Assembly (NCBI GenBank): GCA_934479825.1
Contig: CAKSOW010000003.1
Coordinates: forward strand, 1-64,000
Source of the DNA: an uncultured Eubacteriales bacterium
Lineage (GTDB): Bacteria > Bacillota > Clostridia > Oscillospirales > CAG-382
DNA length: 64,000 nucleotides
Reading direction: 5' to 3'
The notes below the pieces were generated by a model. It saw nothing but the letters and a program-made list of their open reading frames with translations, searched no databases and was not told where the DNA came from. This document shows positions 1-7,980 of the stretch, one piece after another. The translations under genes and the position numbers were made by a program. The first letter of the stretch is position 1. Each line of letters starts with the position of its first letter.

Positions 1-29
1 GCAAAAACAACCAAAAGAACGTTTTTTCT

Positions 30-290
30 GTTACTTTTTCGCTTGTACGAAAAAGTAACCAAAACGTACACCAGAGGACTGCTGCCCTCTGGATACCCAG
101 AGTGCGGTTCAAAATTCCGAGCGTAGGAGTTGTTTGCTAAAATACAAGCTATGTGCCTATCAAGAAATTATGCGGAAAATTGCAGTCTTGTGCCATGCAG
201 CTCGGAGTATTGTGAGCGGACGCGAACAAGTCGGCCATGGTTCAAGAAGACTATGAGGGCGAGACGACAGTTTAGTGCCATGATTTTTGG
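30..290 (+). repeat. E1 repeat, internally deleted copy at window start
   Basis: It begins with the same hairpin as the E1 copies near 14.6 and 56.6 kb (GTTACTTTTTCG, short loop, CGAAAAAGTAAC), followed by the inverted CCAGAGG/CCTCTGG hairpin and the GGTTCAAAATTCCGAGCG segment. At about 208-216 (GGAGTATTGTGA) it jumps to the other E1 arm (GCGGACGCGAACAAG), so most of the interior is missing. The right boundary is vague, around 285-300. No gene lies in 1-325. Confidence 0.7.
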
Positions 291-325
291 TTCTTGCGTT
301 TTTGTTCGGTGTCAGGTCATCTGAT

Positions 326-2119
326 TTATTCTATAACTTTGAAATCACATACAGGCGACATTCCGCCAAGGCTGTCCCAAATCATAACCTTTGCGCGCGT
401 ATAGGTTTGGGTCGGCGTGAATATGATTTCTCTGTTGTCATCGTTATAGGCGCTCGATTGCTGCATTTCGATAAATTTGCCGCCATCATAGAGAGCGAGA
501 ATAACGGTTTTTCCGGTATCTATATTTATCGGTTTGACGACGATTTTTCCGTCAGCGAAATGTTTTGCACTTATGCCGCTGAGATAATGGATTCCCGCAT
601 TGGTTAAAACGTATTTTCCTGTTCCTGTTACCCCAGCCCAATCGTCTTCACTTCCGATATAATTGACCTGTTTCAATTTCTTACAATCTTTAAAGGCATT
701 CTCTTCGATAATCAACACACTGTTCGGAAGGGTTATACTTGTTAAGCTGGAACATTTGGAAAAAGTCCTTTCACCGATGCTCGGCACACCGTCCGGAATT
801 GTTATGCCGGTTAGGCTCGAACAATTCATAAACGCACGGTTACCGACACTTGTCACATTGTCCGGAATTGTTATGCTTGTCAAGCTGCTGCAATCTTCAA
901 ATGCGTTATTGCCGATGTTTGTCACACCGTCCGGGATCGTTACGCTTGTTAAGCCGTCGCAGTATTCAAACGCGCCATTGGCAATTTTTGTGACGCTTGC
1001 CGGAATTGCAAACGAGATTTCCGTTTTTTCTTTCGGGAAACGTATGATTTCCGTTTTTTCTTTATTGTATAAAACGCCGTTCTCGGAGCAATAAGCAAGA
1101 TTGTCCGGGTCGACGTTTATACTTTGCAGATCAAAACAAGTATAAAAAGCCTCATCGCCAATACTTGTAACGCTATTGGGAATTGTTATGCATGTTAAGC
1201 TGGTGCAGCTGTGAAATGCATGATTCCCGATGCTTGTTACGCTGTCGGGGAGGATAATGCTTTTTAGACTGCTGCAACCATGAAAAGCAGAATCGGCAAT
1301 GGTTTTTGTTCCGGGTATTATGCTGTAATCACTTGTCTTACCAAGGTTCAACGCCCAATCGTCTGCTTTGATAAGATGGTTTCCTATATACAGTACCTCC
1401 CATTTTGAATCGTCATTATAAAGTCCGGTGTGTTGAAAAGCATTATCGCCAATGCTTTTCACACTGTCGGGAAGTGTGACGTCGTTTAATTTATTACACC
1501 TGTAAAATGCATATCCTCCAATCGTTTCTACGCCGTCTTCAATTGTAACTTTTTCCAAACCAGCGCTGTAAGTTATGTTGTAATCATCATCCATTTCATC
1601 ATAATAACAGCCGTAAAACGCGCTTTCGCCGATGTTTTTTACACTGCCAGGGATGGTAACTTCTTTGAAGCCGGTACAATACTGAAACGCTTCATCGCCA
1701 ATGCTTGTCACACTTGCCGGGAATGTTATATCCAATAAGGCGATACATTTGTAAAATGCACCCTTGTTGATGCTTATTACACTGTTTGGCATAGTTACGG
1801 TTTTCAGGCTTGTGCATTCAAAAAAAGCATATTCACCGATGCTTGTCACGCCATCGGAAAGCACGACTGTTTCGATTTCATCTTTAATTTTAGAATTGAC
1901 CCACGGTGCACGCGAGCCTTCTGTACTGCTCGAATAATAATTCGGCATGTCGCCCGTACCACTTATGAAAAGCGTTCTTTTTTCGGCATCATATGTCCAT
2001 TTAAGATTTTTGTCGCATGAGCCTTCATACAGATTTTCGGCAAATGCCGCCATAGGGATAAGCATGAAAACCATACAAAACGCGATGGCCGCCGCCCATA
2101 TTTGCTTTGTTTTCATCAT
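326..2119 (-). CDS. BspA-type leucine-rich-repeat surface protein
   Basis: Secreted protein of 597 residues. The start at 2119 (Met-Met-Lys-Thr-Lys) follows GGCGG and gives a clean signal peptide: KTKQ, a hydrophobic run, then AAFA|EN. A longer reading from 2152 only adds a basic tail. After the signal comes the typical BspA lead-in (LKWTYD, LFISGTGDMP). It is followed by at least ten LRR_5 repeats of about 23 residues built on SVTSIGxxAFxxCxSLxxITIP, which form a solenoid across residues about 60-500. The C-terminal ~90 residues are a small beta-rich domain. BspA proteins of gut and oral bacteria are commonly linked to adhesion, but the ligand here cannot be inferred. No SLH or sortase motif is visible, so the anchoring is unknown. 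It is monocistronic. Confidence 0.85.
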   Translation of the reverse strand: MMKTKQIWAAAIAFCMVFMLIPMAAFAENLYEGSCDKNLKWTYDAEKRTLFISGTGDMPNYYSSSTEGSRAPWVNSKIKDEIETVVLSDGVTSIGEYAFFECTSLKTVTMPNSVISINKGAFYKCIALLDITFPASVTSIGDEAFQYCTGFKEVTIPGSVKNIGESAFYGCYYDEMDDDYNITYSAGLEKVTIEDGVETIGGYAFYRCNKLNDVTLPDSVKSIGDNAFQHTGLYNDDSKWEVLYIGNHLIKADDWALNLGKTSDYSIIPGTKTIADSAFHGCSSLKSIILPDSVTSIGNHAFHSCTSLTCITIPNSVTSIGDEAFYTCFDLQSINVDPDNLAYCSENGVLYNKEKTEIIRFPKEKTEISFAIPASVTKIANGAFEYCDGLTSVTIPDGVTNIGNNAFEDCSSLTSITIPDNVTSVGNRAFMNCSSLTGITIPDGVPSIGERTFSKCSSLTSITLPNSVLIIEENAFKDCKKLKQVNYIGSEDDWAGVTGTGKYVLTNAGIHYLSGISAKHFADGKIVVKPINIDTGKTVILALYDGGKFIEMQQSSAYNDDNREIIFTPTQTYTRAKVMIWDSLGGMSPVCDFKVIE

Positions 2120-2188
2120 AATGAAGTCCGCCTTTCTTTTTTTGTGTTTCATTGGTTATCGCGCGGCTCATAAGAAAATTCCAAGTCG

Positions 2189-2262
2189 TCAAGCAATACC
2201 GTCAAGTCTCAGTTTTTTCACGGTTTCAAACGTGTTTTCCTTTTCATAGGGTACGATAATGT
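2189..2262 (-). pseudogene. Remnant copy of the sugar isomerase 5' end
   Basis: On the minus strand this stretch encodes YEKENTFETVKKLRLDGIA followed by a stop. That is nearly identical to residues 9-26 of the intact isomerase downstream of 3258 (YEKEKTFETVKKLGLDGIE), and the DNA matches at 2195-2252 versus about 3182-3239. Upstream of the match the reading frame continues into unrelated sequence (MIAFLTEQVLAIKYD). The rest of 2120-2418 holds only short hairpins. This looks like a decayed tandem paralogue or a partial duplication. Confidence 0.6.
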
Positions 2263-2418
2263 CATACTTTATTGCCAGTACCTGCTCTGTCAGAAAGGCA
2301 ATCATAACCGCCGGCTTAGTCGGTGGTTTACTTAACCCTGTAAGGGCATGGTGCCGACCGGACTAAACTCCCTCTGAAAAGGTCTGCCAACCGACCTTTA
2401 TAAAAAGGTCGGGCAAAG

Positions 2419-3258
2419 TCAAAGCGAATACGGACTTGCCATATCTCCCTCATAATCTTCCGGCATAAAAAACGGCTTTATATAATTCAGCGAAAAGTCG
2501 ATGGCCCAGCGTCCCTTTGCGCCCGTCCAATACTTGGAGTGCGGCTCATAACACACTGCACCGTTATAATCCTTGGTATAGAGAATGTCAAACACAGCGC
2601 CCCAGTTGATTCTATCCATGCCGGCCGGCGGATCATCGTAGTGTTCGCCGTTGATAAACAGCGATCCCTTAACATGAAAATGATAAAACCGGTCGCCGAA
2701 TTCTGCCATTTCCGGCAAATATTCCTTATAATCGCGCGTATGCTCAATGCTGTGCGACGGGTCATATTTGATACCGAGTTTCGGCAAAGCCGGAAGAAGC
2801 ACGCGCCAGGTAGTCGGATCAATGACAAAATTTTCCCATTCGCAGTTGTAGACCGCAATCTTTACATTTTTATCTTCCGCATAGTCAAGAAGCGCCGAGA
2901 AATAATCGTAAGCAACTTCCAGATTCTGCTTCAGCGTCAGATTCTTCGCATAGTTGCAGCCGCAGTTGAAAACCGGACAACCAAGTTTATGTGCGCCGAG
3001 AATTACATTTCTATCGTGTTCCAGCGCCTCCGGAATTACTTTTCCGTCATCATCGACACGTTTCATACCCCAACGGCCGGTCGAAAGCGTCAGAAGGCCG
3101 TATTTCTTCATGTTTTTTTCGATTTCAGGGATGTCGTCTAAAAATTTCCGGCTGTCGATATTGTGATTTACGGTAAACTCAATACCGTCAAGCCCCAATT
3201 TTTTCACGGTTTCAAACGTTTTTTCCTTTTCATAGGACGCAATAATACCAAGCTTCAT
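2419..3258 (-). CDS. Sugar phosphate isomerase/epimerase (TIM barrel)
   Basis: A 279-residue AP-endonuclease-2/xylose-isomerase-like TIM barrel. The start at ATG 3258 (MKLGIIASYEKE) is set by AAGGAG seven bases upstream. The ATG two codons earlier (3264) lies almost inside that ribosome binding site, and longer readings are non-coding. Probable metal and substrate residues of the fold are visible: KLGLDGIEF in strand 1, VYNCEWENF with a Glu, YDPSHS with Asp and His, FHVKG with His, and CYEPH with Glu and His near the C-terminus. The substrate is unknown. It lies 68 bp downstream of a Gfo/Idh/MocA oxidoreductase, a pairing typical of inositol or rare-sugar catabolism, but a terminator-like hairpin separates them. 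Confidence 0.85.
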   Translation of the reverse strand: MKLGIIASYEKEKTFETVKKLGLDGIEFTVNHNIDSRKFLDDIPEIEKNMKKYGLLTLSTGRWGMKRVDDDGKVIPEALEHDRNVILGAHKLGCPVFNCGCNYAKNLTLKQNLEVAYDYFSALLDYAEDKNVKIAVYNCEWENFVIDPTTWRVLLPALPKLGIKYDPSHSIEHTRDYKEYLPEMAEFGDRFYHFHVKGSLFINGEHYDDPPAGMDRINWGAVFDILYTKDYNGAVCYEPHSKYWTGAKGRWAIDFSLNYIKPFFMPEDYEGDMASPYSL

Positions 3259-3283
3259 TGTCATTCTCCTTTTCGATGTATGC

Positions 3284-3320
3284 AAAAAAAGGCGCAGAAC
3301 CACAAGGGTCCGCGCCTTCC
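3284..3320 (-). terminator. Rho-independent terminator after the oxidoreductase gene
   Basis: On the minus strand an AAGGCGC stem pairs with GCGCCTT (3312-3318 with 3289-3295), extended by GGACC/GGTTC-like pairing, and is followed by seven Ts. It sits between the oxidoreductase stop at 3327 and the isomerase start at 3258, so isomerase expression may need read-through. Confidence 0.75.
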
Positions 3321-3326
3321 CAGATC

Positions 3327-4415
3327 TTAGTCGTTGAAATATACCGGTTTTCCGGTCTTGGAGGATTCGTAGATCGCTTCCAGAATACGGGTCACGCAAA
3401 GCGCCTGTTCCGGAAGAACGCACGGATCGGTATCGGTACGGATCGCATTGATCCACTGTGCCATATCCAATACAGCAGGCGAAGCATTTGCTCCGTCATA
3501 GAAAGCAACGCCGCCGGCTGTCAGAGTCGGCTGTTCCACATACTGTCTGCCGTACTTTACGCCGTTAATGCGTGCGCTGTTATGTACGGTGTCCGCGCCG
3601 GCCTTGGTGCCGCAGATGCGGAAAGCCGCTTCATCGGCATCCAGAATGTTGAGCGCCCAGCTGGATTGAAGAATAATCGTCGCGCCGTTTTCCATCGTGA
3701 TAAAACCGAAAGCGCTGTCCTCAACCGTAAACTTTTCGGGATCCCAGTCGCCCCAGGCATTTGCCGTTTCGGTCTGATCGGCAAGCTTTCTGTATTTGGT
3801 GCCGACTACCATTTTCGGTTTATAGTTATCCATGCACCAGAGCGTAAGGTCAAGCGCATGCGTGCCGATATCAATCAACGGTCCGCCGCCCTGTTCTTCT
3901 TCGTTGAGAAATACGCCCCAGGTCGGAACGGCTCTGCGGCGAAGCGCGATAGCGTTGCCGTAGTATATGTCGCCGAGAACGCCGTCTTTGCAAGCCTGCT
4001 TGACATATAAAGCCTGCGGTGTCTGACGGTTCTGATAACCGATGGTCAGCTTTTTGCCGGTGCGTTTTGCCGCGTCAAGCATAGCTTTTGCTTCGGCATA
4101 TGTCTTTGCCATCGGCTTTTCGCACATAACATGCTTGCCTGCTTCAAGCGCGTCGATCGTAATGAAGCTGTGTTCTCTGTTCGGGGTGCAGACGTGAACC
4201 ACATCAATGCTCTTGTCCTTTAAAAGCTCCTTGTAGTCCACATAAACCTTGGCGTCGGGCGTGCCGTAATCTTTGGCAGCCTTAACAGCTCTTTCTTCAA
4301 TAATATCGCAGAAAGCAACCATTTCGACATCTTTCATCTGCTTCAAAGCCGGCATATGTTTGCCGTTGGCAATACCGCCGCAGCCGATAATGCCGATTCT
4401 TAAAATATCACTCAT
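3327..4415 (-). CDS. Gfo/Idh/MocA family NAD(P)-dependent oxidoreductase
   Basis: A 362-residue cytosolic dehydrogenase. The start at 4415 (MSDILRIGIIGCGG) has AGGAGG six bases upstream; a 39-codon in-frame extension is rejected. The N-terminal Rossmann fold shows the IGIIGCGGIA nucleotide loop. The family signature EKPMAKT lies at about residue 98. The substrate-domain helix GTHALDLTLWC carries the catalytic Asp-x-x-x-His-type region near residue 185. Length and motifs fit the family. It likely oxidises a sugar or cyclitol, together with the adjacent isomerase. The substrate cannot be read from sequence. Confidence 0.88.
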   Translation of the reverse strand: MSDILRIGIIGCGGIANGKHMPALKQMKDVEMVAFCDIIEERAVKAAKDYGTPDAKVYVDYKELLKDKSIDVVHVCTPNREHSFITIDALEAGKHVMCEKPMAKTYAEAKAMLDAAKRTGKKLTIGYQNRQTPQALYVKQACKDGVLGDIYYGNAIALRRRAVPTWGVFLNEEEQGGGPLIDIGTHALDLTLWCMDNYKPKMVVGTKYRKLADQTETANAWGDWDPEKFTVEDSAFGFITMENGATIILQSSWALNILDADEAAFRICGTKAGADTVHNSARINGVKYGRQYVEQPTLTAGGVAFYDGANASPAVLDMAQWINAIRTDTDPCVLPEQALCVTRILEAIYESSKTGKPVYFND

Positions 4416-4497
4416 GGTGATCCTCCTTTTTGACTGCAAGAAAGTCTTTTTTGCAGACAGCATAAAATATAGACAATTCCACATCTTTCCTATGTGT

Positions 4498-4526
4498 ATC
4501 ATACAACAAAACGCCGCAAAAGTCAA
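4498..4526 (-). promoter_or_regulatory. Sigma-A promoter for the oxidoreductase gene
   Basis: Minus-strand TTGACT (4521-4526), a 17-bp spacer and TATGAT (4498-4503). It lies about 85 bp upstream of the start at 4415 and downstream of the ispE stop. Confidence 0.75.
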
Positions 4527-4558
4527 GGACAATCTTGCGGATTTTTGACCCGATATTG

Positions 4559-5377
4559 CTAATTTTCATTCCAAAGTCCGAAAACAGCCGAACCGCTGCC
4601 GGACATTTGCGCATACGCGCCCTCGCTTTTCAGCTTTTCGCATATTTCCGTGATTTCCGGGCAGCGCTTTTCGCAAAGTTCTTGAAAATCATTGCACATA
4701 AGAACGGCAAATTCTTCTAACTTTGCTTTTCGTTTCAACGCCTCTGCCATGGCAAAACTTCTGTTTTTGGTATAATCATCGCCGTGAAAACGGTCATATT
4801 CGGCATAAATTCCGGAGGTGGAAAGCGGCGTTTTCGGAAAACGGATTTTTACGCGCACGTTTTCCGGTTTGGGAAGCGGTTCAATGATCTCGCCGCGTCC
4901 GGTGCACAGCGCCGCATCGCAATCGGCTAAGCAAAACGGAATATCGCTGCCGAGCGACAACGCGATCTCAAACAATTCTTTCCGGCTTAGAACGCCGAAA
5001 AGCTCATCCAAGCCGTTCAACACCGCCGCCGCATCCGCACTTCCTCCGGCAAGCCCGGCGCCGGACGGAATATGTTTCTGTAACGCTACTAAGATAGACG
5101 GCAGTTTTTTGCCCGTTTCTTTCTGCGCCGCGTCAAAATAAAGCTTTGCCGCGCGGCAGGCTAAGTTTTTCTCCGGCTCGCAAACATTTTTGTCGCAAAA
5201 GAAATTCACTTTCCCGGCTGTTTCCGTTTCGGGATAAACTTCGATGCTCACCTCGTCATACAGTTCCGGCGTTTTCATCATGACCGACGCAATGTCGTGA
5301 AAACCGTCGCCGCGGCGTTTACCGAGAATTTCCAATGTCAGATTGATTTTTGCAAAGGCTTTTTTTGTCAATTTCAT
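4559..5377 (-). CDS. ispE: 4-diphosphocytidyl-2-C-methyl-D-erythritol kinase IspE
   Basis: A GHMP kinase of 272 residues that phosphorylates CDP-methylerythritol in the non-mevalonate (MEP) isoprenoid pathway. The N-terminal AFAKINLTLEILGKR is diagnostic. The glycine/serine-rich ATP loop PSGAGLAGGSADAA is at about residues 90-105. The third GHMP motif MSGSGSAVFGLW is at the extreme C-terminus. The protein ends four residues after that motif, slightly shorter than the usual 280-300, but all catalytic motifs are present. It starts 53 bp after the csaB-fusion stop on the same strand, so it may be transcribed from the polysaccharide operon. The MEP pathway supplies undecaprenyl carrier for that same cluster, although linkage may be accidental. 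Confidence 0.93.
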   Translation of the reverse strand: MKLTKKAFAKINLTLEILGKRRGDGFHDIASVMMKTPELYDEVSIEVYPETETAGKVNFFCDKNVCEPEKNLACRAAKLYFDAAQKETGKKLPSILVALQKHIPSGAGLAGGSADAAAVLNGLDELFGVLSRKELFEIALSLGSDIPFCLADCDAALCTGRGEIIEPLPKPENVRVKIRFPKTPLSTSGIYAEYDRFHGDDYTKNRSFAMAEALKRKAKLEEFAVLMCNDFQELCEKRCPEITEICEKLKSEGAYAQMSGSGSAVFGLWNEN

Positions 5378-5430
5378 ATTTCTCTCTGCTTTCCCACACG
5401 GCCTCGCGTAAGATTTCTTATGTTCGTGTC

Positions 5431-7680
5431 TTATGTTCGTGCTTTCGGGGCATGGGAGGCGTCATATTCTTTCAAAAGCCCGGCCGCAATCACCGCATTT
5501 TCCTTTGCAAGTGAGACAAGCTGCGCTTTCTTGCCGGTAAGCGCCAAGCGGATCTCCTCCGGGTTTTCCATAATTTCATCCAAATACCGACATGCCGCGT
5601 CTACATCAATATTTTCCGTCTCCAAGCGTCTCTTTTCCCCGATATAATCGAGAAATGCTGATACTTTCTTGTCATAAACCAGACCGAGAGCCGGAACAGA
5701 CGCATCTGCGGCGTAAATGAGCGTGTGCAGACGCATGCCGAGAACCGCCTCGGAACATCCCACAAGTCCGATCATGTCCTTTACCCCGACCGGTTTCTTC
5801 AAAATATAGCCCTTTGCCGAAAGATGTGACAGGATCTGTTCGGAAACCGGCAGGTCGTTTGAGTAACGCATAGGTAAAAACAGCGGCACAAGTCCGTATT
5901 TTTGTGCGGCATAGTCACAGATTCCGGCAATCTTGCGCACAAAATCCGCATCGCTTTTCGGCCAATCGCGCACCGATACCGCAAACAAGCGTCCTTTCTC
6001 TGGCAATCCGTTTTCACGGAAAAGCGAAACCAAAGCTTCACGCGGCGTGCCTTCTACCAAAAGCACAGGGTCTGCCGTAACAAGCGCCTTTTTGTCGGTC
6101 ACACCGATCTTTTTCAGTTCGTCAAGCGACGCCGGATCGCGTAAAGTGATCCGATCCACCACTTCAAGCGCTTTTGCCACACGCTTATAATTTTTCTCTT
6201 TTAACGGCCCGATTCCGTTTGCATATACATAAACTTTATCGCCGCGGCGCGCCGCATAGCGCATAACCGTTAAATAATACAAAAGCGATTTGGAGCTGGT
6301 CACATCCTGAATTAGACTGCCGCCGCCGGAAATGAGCATTTTCGTGTTTCCCAACGCCTTTTGCGCGGTAAACGGATTGAACCGCGCCACACAGTCCACT
6401 CCATATACTTTCCGCATTTCCCGCGCGCGTGCCGAAAGCACACATACGCGCACATCCGGTATAACCTCGCGCAAACTGTCGGTTATGGCATATAACAGCG
6501 CGTCGTCGCCGCTGTTTCCGAAACCATAATAGCCGGATAAAACCACATCGTATTTCTTTTTCTCGCGAAAATCGCGCAATACCGCCCGATATATCTCCAT
6601 ATGCTTTTCGGCAAGCGCCGTATCGGAAAATTTTGCAAGCGCCAATTCGTGGAGCGCTTTTCCGTATTTTTCGGCAAACGGCTTATTCTGAATCAAGCGA
6701 ATCAGCCGTTCAGCCAAAGCCGCGCTGTCCTCATTCGGGAACAACAGTCCGGTCTTGCCGTCCATGACAAAATCGGGAATGCCTCCGACCGCCGAACAAA
6801 CCGTCGGCTTTGACAAGCGTGCGCCCTCCATCAGTACATACGGAAAGCTCTCACTGCGCGAAGTGAGCGTGTTGATATCAATAAAATGAATAAAGCTGTA
6901 AATGTCCTTGATAAAACCGGCAAAAATCAGCTTGTCCGAAACGCCCTCGCTTTTTGCTAACTCCACGAGCGAATCCCGGTTTTCACCGTCGCCTGCTATG
7001 ATAAAACGCACATTCGGGCATACGGCAAGCGTCGGCTTGATAGCCTTGATGAAAACATCGTGTCCTTTGACATAATCGTGCCGCCCGATAAGTCCCACAT
7101 ACGTAAGCGACGGGTCATAGGGAATCCCGATCCGCGCGGCAAATTCCTCTTTGGAAACATAGGCAGGCTCACCCGAATAATCCATCCCGTTGTAAACGGT
7201 GTAAACTGCGTTGGGACGAAATCCGCGCGAAATCAGCATCTTGCGGAAATTGTCCGAAACGCCGATAAAATACCGGAATTTTTTCAGCGCCCACACATTG
7301 AGGGACGTGTACACCAACTTGCGGTAAAAGCCGTCGAAATCCAACAGATAGTCGCTGTGGATCGTCGTGATCATGGGGATATCCACATGCTTTCTTAATG
7401 CCGCGGCAATAAAGTTGGCCCGCGCTCCATGGCAGTGGATCACATCGATTCCGCCGTCGCAGATCTCGCGTAACCGCTTGACCACCGACATGTCAAACCG
7501 GTTCTTTTGCAGAATCAGTTCGCATTTCACTCCAAGATCCTGCAATTCATCCCAGAATACGCCTTTCATAAAGCAGACGATCGTCACGTCGGCGCGTTCC
7601 TTTAATTTGCCGAGTAAAGCGAAAACATGCGTTTTGGCGCCGCCCGTGTCGCCGCCGCTGATCATGTGTAAAACTTTCAT
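5431..7680 (-). CDS. csaB: Fusion: GT4 glycosyltransferase + CsaB polysaccharide pyruvyl transferase
   Basis: A 749-residue two-domain protein starting at ATG 7680 (MKVLHMISGGDTGG), with GAGGAG eight bases upstream. Residues about 1-360 form a GT-B fold family-4 glycosyltransferase: GGAKTH donor-side loop, GRHDYVKGHD, and the E-x7-E region SESFPYVLMEGARLSKP. Residues about 375-749 are CsaB: SGYYGFGNSGDDALLYAI, LISGGGSLIQDVTS and NGIGPL. This domain adds pyruvate ketals to secondary cell wall polysaccharide, which is the ligand of SLH domains. CsaB alone is about 350 residues, so the protein appears to combine sugar transfer and pyruvylation. It is the last polysaccharide gene of the operon starting at 14260. 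An SLH protein that needs such a ligand is encoded at 24.6-29.9 kb. Both domains keep their key motifs. Confidence 0.88.
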   Translation of the reverse strand: MKVLHMISGGDTGGAKTHVFALLGKLKERADVTIVCFMKGVFWDELQDLGVKCELILQKNRFDMSVVKRLREICDGGIDVIHCHGARANFIAAALRKHVDIPMITTIHSDYLLDFDGFYRKLVYTSLNVWALKKFRYFIGVSDNFRKMLISRGFRPNAVYTVYNGMDYSGEPAYVSKEEFAARIGIPYDPSLTYVGLIGRHDYVKGHDVFIKAIKPTLAVCPNVRFIIAGDGENRDSLVELAKSEGVSDKLIFAGFIKDIYSFIHFIDINTLTSRSESFPYVLMEGARLSKPTVCSAVGGIPDFVMDGKTGLLFPNEDSAALAERLIRLIQNKPFAEKYGKALHELALAKFSDTALAEKHMEIYRAVLRDFREKKKYDVVLSGYYGFGNSGDDALLYAITDSLREVIPDVRVCVLSARAREMRKVYGVDCVARFNPFTAQKALGNTKMLISGGGSLIQDVTSSKSLLYYLTVMRYAARRGDKVYVYANGIGPLKEKNYKRVAKALEVVDRITLRDPASLDELKKIGVTDKKALVTADPVLLVEGTPREALVSLFRENGLPEKGRLFAVSVRDWPKSDADFVRKIAGICDYAAQKYGLVPLFLPMRYSNDLPVSEQILSHLSAKGYILKKPVGVKDMIGLVGCSEAVLGMRLHTLIYAADASVPALGLVYDKKVSAFLDYIGEKRRLETENIDVDAACRYLDEIMENPEEIRLALTGKKAQLVSLAKENAVIAAGLLKEYDASHAPKART

Positions 7681-7823
7681 ACCGTCTACTCCTCTTGTGT
7701 CTGCGGCCAGTTTCGCCTGTATTTTCACCGTAAAAGCCGGATTTCCGCCAATGCCGCGAATATTGTTTGAGTTCTTCGCCGGAGCCGCAAGCCGTGTTCC
7801 GGCGCGCGGCGAAACTTCCTTTC

Positions 7824-7980
7824 GCGAATTCTATTGCTTTCCTTTTTCTTAAAACTTTCCGCGAAAATTGCCACGGCGCTCCGCCGGGCGCGAATTCTAC
7901 TGCATTCCTTTTTCTGAAAACTTTCCGCGAATATTGCTCCGGCGCTCCGCCGGGCGAATATTGCTCCGGCGCTTCGCCGC
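7824..7980. repeat. 66-bp tandem repeat, two copies plus a third partial
   Basis: 7824-7889 and 7890-7955 are about 90% identical. Each starts GCGAATTCTAYTG, continues with CCTTTTTCTKAAAACTTTCC and ends GGCGCTCCGCCGGGC. A third, 25-bp piece follows at 7956-7980. The repeat spans the 3' end of the O-antigen-ligase gene and its downstream spacer. Confidence 0.85.

Noticed and set aside
2263..2418. Riboswitch or attachment site between the BspA and isomerase genes
   Set aside because: Several short inverted repeats (for example CGACCTTT/AAAGGTCG at 2392-2411) are present but match no known class, and there is no T run.
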